From IMG/VR virus record IMGVR_UViG_3300006916_000028, positions 1 to 32,409 of that record: a DNA stretch of 32,409 bases; one strand, 5' to 3'. The first letter of the stretch is position 1, and each line of letters begins with the position of its first letter. The position numbers and the translations under genes were made by a program. Source of the DNA: a virus. The notes under the pieces are model-generated. The model searched no databases, was not told the origin of the DNA, and worked only from the letters and a program-made list of their open reading frames with translations. This document shows, in pieces, positions 1 to 7,337 of this stretch.

Positions 1-123
1 AATGTTACTTCGGTTGCTGGAAATGCTTCTAATATTAATACTGTTGCTGCTGATGGATCAGACATTGGAACGGTGGCAGGTTCGATTTCAAATGTAAATA
101 CTGTTGCTGCTGCTGATAGTAAT
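1..123 (+). repeat. Terminal 123-base overlap, left copy
   Basis: Identical to 32287-32409. Both copies lie in the middle of the fibre gene and joining them restores one open frame, so they mark circular closure of the assembled genome rather than a natural end. Confidence 0.9.
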
Positions 124-321
124 ATAACTGTAGTTGCTGGAATAAACTCTGATATTACAGCTGTTGCTGCTGATGCAACAGATATAGGCAATGTAGCTGC
201 TAGTATAGCAAATGTTAATTTAGTAGCATCAAGTTTAAACTCAGGGGCATTAACTGCTGTTAATGATTATGGAAGTGTTGCAAATGCAACTGTTACAACT
301 ACCGATTATGGGAGCGTATAA
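1..321 (+). CDS. T7-type tail fibre/adaptor protein, C-terminal part (continues from the right end)
   Basis: The frame is open from base 1 and ends with TAA at 319-321. It is the C-terminal part of the fibre gene that starts at 31657. After closing the circle over the 123-base overlap, the full protein is 316 residues. This part is built of short repeats such as VAGNASNINTVAADGSDI, with N-[IV]-x-x-V-A spaced roughly every 10-11 residues. That pattern is typical of extended trimeric fibre shafts. The stop directly touches the ATG of the next fibre gene, so the two are probably translated together. An ATG at 73 is internal and not the true start. Confidence 0.85.
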   Translation, partial: NVTSVAGNASNINTVAADGSDIGTVAGSISNVNTVAAADSNITVVAGINSDITAVAADATDIGNVAASIANVNLVASSLNSGALTAVNDYGSVANATVTTTDYGSV

Positions 322-2547
322 ATGGCTATTCAGGTACAATTAAGAAGAGGTACTGCAACGCAAAACAATGCGTTTACTGGTGCAATAGGCGAACTTAGTT
401 TCGATACAACCGCTAATCAAGTTAGGATTCACAATGGATCAACAGCTGGTGGTTTTAAAATAGGTGTAGGAAACTTTCCTACTGGAACAAACAATGTTGC
501 TTTAGGAAACACGCCACTAGATAGTCTCGATGCAAGCAGTCCAGGCGGTAATAACACAGGAGTTGGTCATGATGCTTTAACCGCAACTACAACTGGTGAT
601 GATTTAGTAGCGATTGGTAAAGATGCTTTAAAAGCAAATACAACAGCAAATAGTAATGTAGCTGTTGGTAGTGGTGCATTATCAACATCGACTACAGCAA
701 CAGATAATACTGCGGTTGGTTTTCAAGCTTTAAAGGCTAATGATTCTGGCGTAGATAATGTAGCTGTTGGCGATGAGGCTGGACATGATATTACATCAGG
801 TAGCAGAAACACTATTGTAGGATCTAAAGCTGGTGATGCTGCAACAACAACAGATGATTCAACACTAATTGGTTATGGTGCTGGTGGCGGTGCTATAATG
901 ACAGGTCATGACAATGTAGCTGTTGGCGCAAATGCTTTAGCTGCTGCTACATCAGGAAATAGTAATGTGGTGATAGGCAAAGATGCTGGTCTTGCAATAA
1001 GCACTGGCAACAATAACGTAGCCGTTGGGCATGAAGCATTAGAAACTGAAGATGGTAATGGTAATAATGTTGCTATTGGCTTTCAGGCACTAAGAGTACA
1101 AAACGCTGGTGCTGATGCTCATAACGTGGCTGTTGGATATCAAGCTGGGGTAGCAATTACAACAGGTGATTCAAACACCCTAGTCGGTGCAAATTCAGGT
1201 GATGCTTTAACTGTTGGAAATAGTAATGTTGCGATCGGTTTAAATTCATTAGGCTCCGACACAAAAGGTGACAGAAGCGTAGCTATTGGTATGGCAGCAT
1301 TAACTGCACAGAACTTTACAACAACTACAGATGCTTACAATACTGCCGTTGGTTTTGCGGCAGGGTCATCAGTTACCACAGGTACGCATAACACATTTAT
1401 CGGTGGTCAAGCAGGGGATGCAATCAATACATCTAACTCAAATACTGCTGTTGGTAAATCTGCACTATCAGCAGAAACATCTAGTAATGGTAATACAGCG
1501 GTGGGTGAAGCAGCACTTGGAGTACAAAATGTAGGTGGTAGTGGTGATGCTAGAAACACTGCTGTTGGGTTGTTAGCAGGTGGAGCAATTACAACTGGCT
1601 CAGCAAACACTCTTATTGGTGCTCTTTCTGGAAATGCTATAACATCAGGTCAGAATCATTCTATTTTAGGTAAGTTTAGTGGTAATGATAATAACCTAGA
1701 TATAAGAACTAATACCAATCCTCACATTGTTTTATCGGGTGGTGATGGTAGACCTGCATTATTTTTTAATGAAGCCCAAGGCAGTTTTGGCAGTTGGTTT
1801 GCAGGAAATTATGCTAGTGATTCTTATTGGCCTATTTCTGGTACAAATAACGGTCACAATGCTATTTCGCAAAACCTTTCTGCAGGTCAATTAGGAATAA
1901 CAACAGATAGTTCAGCGGCAATATATATAAATAGAAACAATGCTGATGGTTCATTAATTTATTTTTATCAAGCAGGTACTCTTGAAGGTCATATTTCTGT
2001 TTCTGGTACAACTGTTTCTTATGTTGGTGGTCACTTAGCAAGATGGTCGCAACTATCAGACGGATCAAAAGATGCTTCTATACTTAAAGGCACAGTAATG
2101 ACTAACCTTGATAAGATGTGCGTTTGGGAAGTCGCTGCCGTGGCTGAAGGTGATACAGTCAAATCAGCGTCAGGTGATGAAAGAACTGCAACTGCTGATG
2201 ACGTTGCTGATGCATACACAGAAAACAATGAACAGTTAAACTGTATGGCAGTATCATCTGTGGAAGGTGATCCAAATGTTGCTGGTGTGTTTGTTAATTG
2301 GGATACAGAAGACGATGGTTATAATGACATGAACATAGCAATGACAGGCGATATGGTTATTCGTGTTGCTAAAGGAGTTACTATAGCTCGCGGTGATTTG
2401 CTTATGTCTGCTGGTGATGGCACAGCTAAACCACAAGATGATGACATTGTTCGAAGCAAAACAATAGCAAAAGTAACATCAACAAATGTAAGTCATACAT
2501 ACGACGATGAATCATTTTGTGTACCATGCGTATTGATGGCTTGTTAA
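322..2547 (+). CDS. Large tail fibre / receptor-binding protein with YadA-like head repeats
   Basis: The product has 741 residues. The N-terminus (about 1-48; RRGT, then GAIGELSFDT and RIHNGSTAGG) resembles the Mtd_N-type domain found at the start of many phage tail fibres. Residues about 50-465 hold around 23 copies of a degenerate motif, [NS]-x-[AT]-[VI]-G-x-x-A-[LG], as in the left-handed beta-roll head of YadA-type trimeric adhesins. The last about 150 residues (DKMCVWEVAAVAEGD, NDMNIAMTGDM, ending CVPCVLMAC) match a C-terminal module I recall from many marine phage structural proteins. It directly follows the T7-type adaptor fibre, so the likely arrangement is adaptor plus distal receptor-binding fibre. 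The receptor is unknown. Confidence 0.82.
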   Translation: MAIQVQLRRGTATQNNAFTGAIGELSFDTTANQVRIHNGSTAGGFKIGVGNFPTGTNNVALGNTPLDSLDASSPGGNNTGVGHDALTATTTGDDLVAIGKDALKANTTANSNVAVGSGALSTSTTATDNTAVGFQALKANDSGVDNVAVGDEAGHDITSGSRNTIVGSKAGDAATTTDDSTLIGYGAGGGAIMTGHDNVAVGANALAAATSGNSNVVIGKDAGLAISTGNNNVAVGHEALETEDGNGNNVAIGFQALRVQNAGADAHNVAVGYQAGVAITTGDSNTLVGANSGDALTVGNSNVAIGLNSLGSDTKGDRSVAIGMAALTAQNFTTTTDAYNTAVGFAAGSSVTTGTHNTFIGGQAGDAINTSNSNTAVGKSALSAETSSNGNTAVGEAALGVQNVGGSGDARNTAVGLLAGGAITTGSANTLIGALSGNAITSGQNHSILGKFSGNDNNLDIRTNTNPHIVLSGGDGRPALFFNEAQGSFGSWFAGNYASDSYWPISGTNNGHNAISQNLSAGQLGITTDSSAAIYINRNNADGSLIYFYQAGTLEGHISVSGTTVSYVGGHLARWSQLSDGSKDASILKGTVMTNLDKMCVWEVAAVAEGDTVKSASGDERTATADDVADAYTENNEQLNCMAVSSVEGDPNVAGVFVNWDTEDDGYNDMNIAMTGDMVIRVAKGVTIARGDLLMSAGDGTAKPQDDDIVRSKTIAKVTSTNVSHTYDDESFCVPCVLMAC

Positions 2548-2559
2548 TAGGATGATGTT

Positions 2560-2850
2560 ATGGATAACCTCAAACTACCAATAGTTTTGGTTGTTGCTTT
2601 AGGAGCGCAACTAGCTGGCGGTGTGTTCTGGGGTGCTAATATCTTACGAGATATTAATGACAACACAGAGCGCACAGATGCATTGTTAGAAATTTTAGTT
2701 GAGACTGAAGAAGCATTGCAAGAAGTTGACGAAGAAATCTGGAATGATGTCGATGGTTTAGCTGGTATTATGACTGACTTGATAAAGTTGCAAGCTCGTA
2801 TTTCTATTCTTGAAAAAACAGTAGAGTTTTCCAGACGCGATGGTATGTGA
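2560..2850 (+). CDS. Small membrane-anchored coiled-coil protein of the lysis block
   Basis: The product has 96 residues. It has an N-terminal hydrophobic segment (about 6-27, LPIVLVVALGAQLAGGVFWGA) followed by a charged, heptad-like helix rich in Glu, Leu and Asp. The layout suggests an inner-membrane anchor with a soluble coiled coil. It opens a run of membrane proteins between the fibre and the endolysin, so a role in lysis or its timing is plausible by context. It resembles small unassigned proteins in other marine phages. No catalytic motif is seen, and it is too short and lacks the lipobox expected of a classical o-spanin. Confidence 0.7.
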   Translation: MDNLKLPIVLVVALGAQLAGGVFWGANILRDINDNTERTDALLEILVETEEALQEVDEEIWNDVDGLAGIMTDLIKLQARISILEKTVEFSRRDGM

Positions 2851-2852
2851 TC

Positions 2853-3311
2853 ATGGTCGATCCTATCACGATTCTCAGTGGAATAAAGTTAGGTTTACAA
2901 ACAGGCAAATCTATAGCTGGTCTTAGCAAACAGATAGGACAATTCTTTGACGCAACTGACCACGCTAAGAAAACGCTACAGAAAAAAGGTATATCGGGAA
3001 AAAGCTCGAATGCTACGGCGTTGGATCGCTGGGCTAAACTCCGACAGGCTGCGGAAGCTGAAGAAGAACTCAAAGAATGGATCACTCAAACCTACGGACG
3101 AAGTAAATATCTAGAACTTCTAAAGATTCGTAGGGAAGTTTTAGCTGAGAAGCGTGAGGCAGAGGCTCAGGCGAGGCGTGAAGCTATAGAACGTCAAGAG
3201 TTAGCTGTTACCCTAGCTGGGATCTTTTTCTTACTCACAGCCTCTGCTATTGGAGCCATTGCTTATCTTCATCATATGAAGTGGATAGACTTCTGGGATT
3301 ATTTTTCATGA
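2853..3311 (+). CDS. Tail-anchored membrane protein of the lysis block
   Basis: I take the ATG at 2853 rather than the GTG two codons upstream, giving 152 residues. The N-terminus is soluble. A long charged helix follows (about 85-117, with IRREVLAEKREAEAQARRE), then one membrane segment at about 118-138 and a short tail. The same plan, a long basic/acidic helix ending in a C-terminal membrane span, occurs in unassigned marine phage proteins placed near holins. The gene overlaps the next one by ATGA. A role in membrane disruption or as a spanin-like linker is inference from position only. Confidence 0.65.
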   Translation: MVDPITILSGIKLGLQTGKSIAGLSKQIGQFFDATDHAKKTLQKKGISGKSSNATALDRWAKLRQAAEAEEELKEWITQTYGRSKYLELLKIRREVLAEKREAEAQARREAIERQELAVTLAGIFFLLTASAIGAIAYLHHMKWIDFWDYFS

Positions 3312-3478
3312 TTTATGTTTTAGTATTCTTACATTTTATAAACACAGATCGTTTAAAGTATTATCAAATACAAACATTCTCTGACAAAGAGGAGTGCGAG
3401 ATCGAAGCAAAGAAAGCAGAGATCATTGTAACCCATTCAAGTATGGCGGTAAAATGTCTTGAGATTAGTGGAGATTAA
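3308..3478 (+). CDS. Small secreted/membrane protein with a Cys pair
   Basis: The ATG at 3308 overlaps the stop of the previous gene (ATGA) and gives 56 residues; a longer start at 3281 would overlap more. A short hydrophobic N-terminus (MIYVLVFLHFI) could be a signal or anchor. The rest has two cysteines 20 positions apart, ending in CLEISGD, which could form a disulphide in the periplasm. The gene at 4744-4950 on the other strand shows the same C-x20-CLE layout. Function is unknown. Confidence 0.55.
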   Translation: MIYVLVFLHFINTDRLKYYQIQTFSDKEECEIEAKKAEIIVTHSSMAVKCLEISGD

Positions 3479-3611
3479 ACACGATAAGTTTGTTGTATAT
3501 ACAGATGATGGTAAATTAGTTATACAAACAAGTGAAAGGCGAATAGCGAAAGGAGTTTGTGATGGTAAGATTAACAGCAAGCGCGATAGATCAACTGAAA
3601 CTACTACCTAG
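3468..3611 (+). CDS. Possible tiny protein overlapping both neighbours (GTG start)
   Basis: A 47-residue reading frame starts at a GTG (3468) inside the end of the previous gene and stops at TAG 3609-3611, inside the start of the next. The first part reads like a small beta-hairpin protein (FVVYTDDGKLVIQTSERRIA), a pattern I associate with tiny unassigned proteins in lysis blocks of marine phages. It fills an 80-base gap that would otherwise be empty in a very compact genome. The start codon and ribosome site are weak, so this is only a probable gene. Confidence 0.4.
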   Translation: MEIKHDKFVVYTDDGKLVIQTSERRIAKGVCDGKINSKRDRSTETTT

Positions 3612-3786
3612 ACTGGCGTTTCTCTGCCAAATTATTTTAACTTGGAAGGTTTGTTTATGGTTTATGACCTTGCCCGATCCCACAACTCAGCAAAGCGCCT
3701 TTGTTTCGCTGGTCACTGCAATGCTCAGTGCATCGTTTGCATTGTGGTTGGGCAAGGAAGCTAAGACAGATAGGATTGCAGAATGA
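3562..3786 (+). CDS. Two-TM holin-like membrane protein
   Basis: The ATG at 3562 sits six bases after AGGAG, better placed than the adjacent GTG at 3559, giving 74 residues. Two hydrophobic helices are visible, at about 16-36 and 46-63, joined by a short Pro-rich loop (LPDPTTQQ). A charged C-terminus (GKEAKTDRIAE) follows. Size and topology fit a class II-type holin, and the next genes are a GTA-type holin and the endolysin. With two candidates side by side, one could be a holin and the other an antiholin or pinholin. The sequence alone cannot tell which. Confidence 0.6.
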   Translation: MVRLTASAIDQLKLLPRLAFLCQIILTWKVCLWFMTLPDPTTQQSAFVSLVTAMLSASFALWLGKEAKTDRIAE

Positions 3787-4124
3787 TTGGTATACTTTCA
3801 AGTGTAGCAAACTTAGCTACAACATTTATTGACAGCAAAGCAAAGGTTAAGGCTGCTGAAGCTGAGACTAAAATGAAGATTGCTACTGGTGAAATCAGTT
3901 GGGAGCAAGCTGCTATAGAGGCCAGCGCAGATAGCTGGAAAGATGAGGCTTGGACTCTTTGCTTTATTGCCATAGTGCTAGGTTCATTCGTGCCTTGGCT
4001 ACAGCCGTACATGAAAGAAGGTTTTGAAAATCTTTCTACTGCGCCCCAGTGGTTTAGTTGGGCCATGTATGCTTCAATAGCTGCATCTTTTGGTATAAGA
4101 ACAATGAAAGGATTTAAGAAATGA
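3783..4124 (+). CDS. Holin of the GTA 3-TM type
   Basis: The product has 113 residues and overlaps its neighbours by ATGA on both sides. After an amphipathic N-terminus and a charged helix (KAAEAETKMKIATGEISWEQ) comes a W-K-D-E motif at about 52-55. Hydrophobic spans follow at about 57-75 and 88-106, with a terminal R-T-M-K-G-F-K-K tail. This order (charged helix, W-K-D-E, membrane spans, S-F-G-I-R) is characteristic of the 3-TM holins of gene transfer agents and related alphaproteobacterial phages. It would let the downstream endolysin reach the cell wall. Confidence 0.72.
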   Translation: MIGILSSVANLATTFIDSKAKVKAAEAETKMKIATGEISWEQAAIEASADSWKDEAWTLCFIAIVLGSFVPWLQPYMKEGFENLSTAPQWFSWAMYASIAASFGIRTMKGFKK

Positions 4125-4579
4125 GTTTTAAATTAGGCAAAGGAAGTTTAGCAAAGCTCGAAGGTGTTGATGAGCGCATGGTTGCAATAGTTAAATACGC
4201 TATTGGTGTTTCTTCTCAGGACTTTTCTTGTATCTGTGGATTAAGAACCATCGAGGAACAAAGAGCATTGGTTGCTAAAGGTGCATCTAAAACTATGAAG
4301 TCAAAACATCTTGAGGGAAATGCTGTTGATCTTATGGCATACATAAAAGGTGTTGGTGATCGATGGGAACTAAAACTTTATGATGAGATTGCTGATGCTA
4401 TGAAAGAGGCAGCTAAAGATATTGGTGTCCCTATTAGGTGGGGAGCAGCTTGGCACATCAATAACATTGCTGAGTATGATGGTACAATGGAAGATGCTTT
4501 GAAAGAATACTGTGATCTTCGAAGGTCTCAAGGGAAGCGCCCATTTATAGACGCTCCTCACTTTGAGTTAAGGGTTTAG
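4121..4579 (+). CDS. Endolysin, M15-family metallopeptidase (D-Ala-D-Ala / L-Ala-D-Glu type)
   Basis: The product has 152 residues. The M15 signature is clear: a G-L-R-T-x-E-E-Q segment at 40-47, then S-K-H63-L-E-G-N-A-V-D70-L. I-R-W-G-A-A-W is at about 105-111 and D-A-P-H147-F-E-L lies at the very C-terminus. H63, D70 and H147 are the expected zinc ligands. Such phage enzymes cut peptide stems of peptidoglycan. No signal peptide is seen, so export should depend on the holin encoded just upstream. It is the last rightward gene; its end overlaps the end of the first leftward gene by 12 bases. Confidence 0.88.
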   Translation: MSFKLGKGSLAKLEGVDERMVAIVKYAIGVSSQDFSCICGLRTIEEQRALVAKGASKTMKSKHLEGNAVDLMAYIKGVGDRWELKLYDEIADAMKEAAKDIGVPIRWGAAWHINNIAEYDGTMEDALKEYCDLRRSQGKRPFIDAPHFELRV

Positions 4580-4747
4580 AATATTTATCAATACTTTTTG
4601 TGCTGATTCCATAGCTCTTAATTGTTTTTTAGTGAATCCAGAATCTTCTGGATCTGGAGAATCATCACGATACATTTCATGTCTCCAGTCTTGTATTGCA
4701 TTGAGTACCATAAATATTTCATCTTCAGTAAGTTGAACCTTTTTCAT
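4568..4747 (-). CDS. Small acidic helical protein, last gene of the leftward block
   Basis: A 59-residue frame with a good ribosome site (AGGAG, six bases before ATG 4747). Its ATG overlaps the stop of the upstream gene (ATGA). The protein reads as two helices around an acidic turn (DDSPDPEDSG) and is rich in Asp and Glu. Its stop lies inside the tail of the endolysin gene on the other strand, so the leftward and rightward transcription units collide here with no terminator that I can see. Function is unknown. Confidence 0.65.
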   Translation of the reverse strand: MKKVQLTEDEIFMVLNAIQDWRHEMYRDDSPDPEDSGFTKKQLRAMESAQKVLINILNP

Positions 4748-4950
4748 TCTGGTCTCCTCTTTGGTCTGACACTTGCTGACACTATGTCACTTTCTAGGCA
4801 GAACATCTGAACGCCCTGCGCTAAATGATATAGATCATCAGCTACATACTGTGCTTCATAACAGGTTTCATAGTTTTCAAACCATATCATGAACTCAGTC
4901 TCAGTATTTCTAAGCTGATAAACTAAAACTAGTGCTGTGAAAAAATCCAT
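4744..4950 (-). CDS. Small hypothetical protein with hydrophobic N-terminus and Cys pair
   Basis: The product has 68 residues. The start at 4950 overlaps the stop of the upstream gene (TAATG), so translation is probably coupled. An N-terminal hydrophobic stretch (FFTALVLVYQL) could be a signal segment. The middle (ENYETCYEAQYVADDLYHL, then FCLES) carries two cysteines 21 positions apart. It resembles in layout the rightward gene at 3308-3478. Function is unknown. Confidence 0.55.
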   Translation of the reverse strand: MDFFTALVLVYQLRNTETEFMIWFENYETCYEAQYVADDLYHLAQGVQMFCLESDIVSASVRPKRRPE

Positions 4951-5156
4951 TAGGATCTTCTACCCTGCTCTTTGACAGGCCAGCTAATCGAATTGAGTTG
5001 TATAAATCTATTTAAGGTTTGCAGAGAAACACCCAGTTCCTTTGCGGCTTTGGTTTGAGTTGACCCAGAAGTAGCAAAGGCCTGAACTTGGTCAAGCCTT
5101 TCCTTTTTCTGTCTGTCTCGTAACCCATACCATGATTCAAAATGGTATTTCGTCAT
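4950..5156 (-). CDS. Small helix-turn-helix protein
   Basis: I choose ATG 5156, which has AAAGGAGG eleven bases upstream, giving 68 residues; a start at 5189 would overlap the previous gene more. Residues about 13-52 read as a DNA-binding helix-turn-helix (QVQAFATSGSTQTKAAKELG, then VSLQTLNRFIQ). This matches the pattern in which a helix with T-x-x-x-A-A-x-x-L-G leads into the recognition helix. The remaining tail is basic. It is probably a phage transcription regulator, or a DNA-binding accessory of the recombination genes just upstream. Target unknown. Confidence 0.6.
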   Translation of the reverse strand: MTKYHFESWYGLRDRQKKERLDQVQAFATSGSTQTKAAKELGVSLQTLNRFIQLNSISWPVKEQGRRS

Positions 5157-5505
5157 CGAGTTTATTGCCTCCTTTATTTTGCTTTTCACTGATAGAAAGG
5201 CTCATGTACTTGTTATCACCCTTCACTCTTTTCCAAGCAGCAATACGCATATTCTTGTCTGTAGCATAATCCTCAACTGGCCCTGAGTAATCAGGTCGTT
5301 GTTCATTATCACCTTTGTCATCCTCGAACAGGACGGCTACCTTTTGATACACCTCAATAATTTTTTTATCTTGTTTAGTTTTATCAGCAACAAGAACAAT
5401 CTTTCTTTCGTTGCCTTCAAGATTTACTTTGCCTTGAAGTATCATCTTCATAGTTTCGAATGGTTTAAATACTGCACCCGAATTTGTATTGTCATATTCT
5501 GCCAT
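5137..5505 (-). CDS. SSB-like protein with acidic C-terminal tip
   Basis: The product has 122 residues and ends in D-D-E-I-P-F, the protein-interaction tip typical of bacterial and phage single-strand DNA-binding proteins. The body has alternating beta-strand segments (KIVLVADKTKQDKKIIEVYQ, AAWKRVKGDNKYMSLSISE) compatible with an OB-like fold; part also recalls the DUF736 group. It lies directly downstream of the annealing protein and exonuclease genes. A role protecting ssDNA during recombination and replication is therefore likely. The ribosome site is AAAGGAG, 8 bases before the ATG. Confidence 0.65.
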   Translation of the reverse strand: MAEYDNTNSGAVFKPFETMKMILQGKVNLEGNERKIVLVADKTKQDKKIIEVYQKVAVLFEDDKGDNEQRPDYSGPVEDYATDKNMRIAAWKRVKGDNKYMSLSISEKQNKGGNKLDDEIPF

Positions 5506-5536
5506 GCTTCTGGCTCCTTTTGTTAAGATTGGTGAG

Positions 5537-5553
5537 GGGTTCTTAGGGAACCC
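5537..5553 (-). repeat. Intergenic hairpin between the annealing-protein and SSB-like genes
   Basis: Six-base arms GGGTTC / GAACCC with a 5-base loop lie in the only 97-base gap in this part of the leftward block. There is no T-run after it on either strand, so it is not a standard terminator. It may protect the message or tune expression of the SSB-like gene. Nothing else is evident in the gap besides the ribosome site. Confidence 0.5.
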
Positions 5554-5602
5554 GCCCCTCGATCAGATTATGAAAGGTTTTGTACAAACCTATCCCCAAG
5601 AA

Positions 5603-6040
5603 TTAGAAATCATCATTGTTCTTTGCTGTATACTTATTGCCATCCATCTTACCAAGGAAGACATCAGCATCACAACCAATATGTGAAATTGCTTTTGTTA
5701 GTCCATCAGTGATAGCCATCTTCGGTGCATCTTCAGCAGTCCGACCATTGGTAGCATTGAAGAACTTTCGGCAGCCAGTGAATGGCCCAAACCTATGATG
5801 GTTATCTGTATGCCATACAGTAACATGAGCCATCACAGCACTGTCACCATTACTAAAGTGAACAACCTCAGTAACATTATCCCATCCCCAACCACAACCA
5901 ACTGGCCCAAACTGTTCAGTCATTTTCATAACTTGATACTGTGGATCAATAGCTGAAAAAGATCTGGAACCAAATGATACTGGCTTTAGATACTTTGGAT
6001 CAGTCGGGGCAAGCTTGTCCCATATTTTCATATTACTCAT
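5603..6040 (-). CDS. Probable single-strand annealing protein (Rad52/ERF-superfamily-like)
   Basis: The product has 145 residues. Conserved-looking features are an aromatic core (FGPVGCGWGWD), beta-strands around VTVWHTDNHH, and a C-terminal block T-A-E-D-A-P-K-M-A-I-T-D-G-L-T-K-A-I-S. That block is followed by G-C-D-A-D-V-F-L-G-K-M-D-G-N-K-Y. The A-x-T-D-x-x-x-K-A-x-x-x-x-G-x-x-A-D-V-x-x-G pattern matches phage annealing proteins of the Rad52/ERF/Sak type as I know them. The neighbouring YqaJ exonuclease gene, overlapping by 8 bases, makes a two-component recombination pair analogous to lambda Red. Assignment to one specific subfamily is not certain. Confidence 0.6.
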   Translation of the reverse strand: MSNMKIWDKLAPTDPKYLKPVSFGSRSFSAIDPQYQVMKMTEQFGPVGCGWGWDNVTEVVHFSNGDSAVMAHVTVWHTDNHHRFGPFTGCRKFFNATNGRTAEDAPKMAITDGLTKAISHIGCDADVFLGKMDGNKYTAKNNDDF

Positions 6041-6827
6041 CTTTCTTACTCCTCTTTGAAATTCTGAGTGAACCGCGTTTATCGCGTCTGATTGTTAGGT
6101 AATCACAAAACACTTCACGTTCATTACTACCTACCATATTTTTGAGATCCTTCTTGGCATTCTCAAATACTTTGTTTTGCTCAAGGCCATTGATGTATGT
6201 AATCGATGCATCAACAAATGCATTGTCCATACTAGCGTCTCGAACAACCATGTTATCAACAGGTATGTGATTAATACTGATATCTTCTGGGGCATCTATA
6301 CCAACAGGTTCTTTGTCATTGATAACGTGCCACCAAAAGTCATTGATAAAGACCATCATCTTATTGAAGTAGTCTTTATCGTAATGCACGAATGCACTTT
6401 GCCACTTACTGTTACCAAATATTACAGATAGATGGCATCCTTCAGCACCAGATATATGACAGTATAGTTGGATCTGTGGCATATATCTTTCGATCATGTC
6501 ATTCATATCATTGAATGGATTGGTGTGCTTGGCTTCAATAATTTGTTTAGTCTTAGCAAGAACACCATCAACAGTACCGACCAATGGTACAACACCAACA
6601 GTTTTCTTAAATTGTTTTTGCTGACTAGTTAATGGAACAAAACATCCAGTAAATTTTTCAAACCATTTGATGTTGAAATCTTCAGTATGAGATCCAAGTT
6701 GAACAGCTATGTTGTCGGACAGATCTTCTGATTCTGCCCTGCCAGTTTTCACCAACCATAAATCGTACCACTTGAATTGCATGATGGTAGTTGCATCACT
6801 GCCACCAATAAACCCTTGTCTTTGCAT
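6033..6827 (-). CDS. YqaJ-type viral exonuclease (recombination)
   Basis: The product has 264 residues. The family hallmarks are visible: I-G-G-S-D-A at 7-12 and an acidic residue at E49 (G-S-H-T-E-D). The nuclease core follows as T-V-D87-G and I-I-E98-A-K100-H, then Y-M-P-Q118-I-Q-L-Y. D87, E98 and K100 form the expected metal-binding core of this PD-(D/E)xK-type fold. It would resect double-stranded ends to give the ssDNA used by the annealing protein encoded just downstream. The basic tail (RRDKRGSLRISKRSKKDE) could hold DNA. The ribosome site AGGAGG lies well before the ATG. Confidence 0.85.
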   Translation of the reverse strand: MQRQGFIGGSDATTIMQFKWYDLWLVKTGRAESEDLSDNIAVQLGSHTEDFNIKWFEKFTGCFVPLTSQQKQFKKTVGVVPLVGTVDGVLAKTKQIIEAKHTNPFNDMNDMIERYMPQIQLYCHISGAEGCHLSVIFGNSKWQSAFVHYDKDYFNKMMVFINDFWWHVINDKEPVGIDAPEDISINHIPVDNMVVRDASMDNAFVDASITYINGLEQNKVFENAKKDLKNMVGSNEREVFCDYLTIRRDKRGSLRISKRSKKDE

Positions 6828-6854
6828 AGTAAATCCTCCTAAGTTTACTTATCA

Positions 6855-7337
6855 TTATCTGTTTATAGGTGCAAGGTATTTCTCAAAATCTTTATCAGAT
6901 AATAAACCAGTTGATATAAGTTGTTGTCGATATGGTGAGTCGGGATTCAATAGGTAATCAGGAATCTCCTCACCATCAATAATTCTATTTATTATTATCA
7001 TTGAGCTTCGATCATTTGTCGTGGTCGATGTTACCTTCGGAACTGTAATAGCTCTGGAGTATTCGTTCACCGCTTCCTTGGTTGCTGTTATGAAGGTCTT
7101 GATAGTCGGCCACGTCCGTCCGCTCTGTATGGCGCGAACGTGACCGTCTATCTTTCCCAAGGTTTGATCGAAGTCCACATCTTCAAACTGTGATGGGATA
7201 TTTTTATTGATGTCTTTGACAATCAAATCCATTTCTTCACGCAGTGTTTCATCATCCATCGTTGCAGGTGGAGAATATCTTTTAAGTATCTTGACTAACC
7301 AAGAGCCAAGTTTGCGTGTGCGTTCTTCGTATTTCAT
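6855..7337 (-). CDS. Hypothetical replication protein; possible helicase loader
   Basis: The product has 160 residues. It follows the O-like initiator gene with a four-base ATGA overlap, the place where phages with this replication style usually encode the helicase loader. The sequence is helical with a G-R-T-W-P-T-I-K-T-F-I-T-A segment, recalling the P-T-x-x-x-F/I pattern of small loaders such as the SPP1 G39P group. There is no Walker motif, so it is not a DnaC-type ATPase. The loader role rests mainly on position. Confidence 0.4.
   Translation of the reverse strand: MKYEERTRKLGSWLVKILKRYSPPATMDDETLREEMDLIVKDINKNIPSQFEDVDFDQTLGKIDGHVRAIQSGRTWPTIKTFITATKEAVNEYSRAITVPKVTSTTTNDRSSMIIINRIIDGEEIPDYLLNPDSPYRQQLISTGLLSDKDFEKYLAPINR

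Noticed and set aside
1-123. T7-like direct terminal repeat
   Set aside because: The duplicated 123 bases lie within the fibre gene; natural terminal repeats of such phages lie outside genes, so an assembly overlap is more likely.
72-321. Separate small gene starting at ATG 73
   Set aside because: The frame is open upstream to base 1 and continues from the right end, so the ATG is internal to the fibre gene.
2804-3085. Leftward 93-codon frame in the lysis block
   Set aside because: Overlaps two better supported rightward genes and lacks a ribosome site; Ser/Ala-rich shadow composition.
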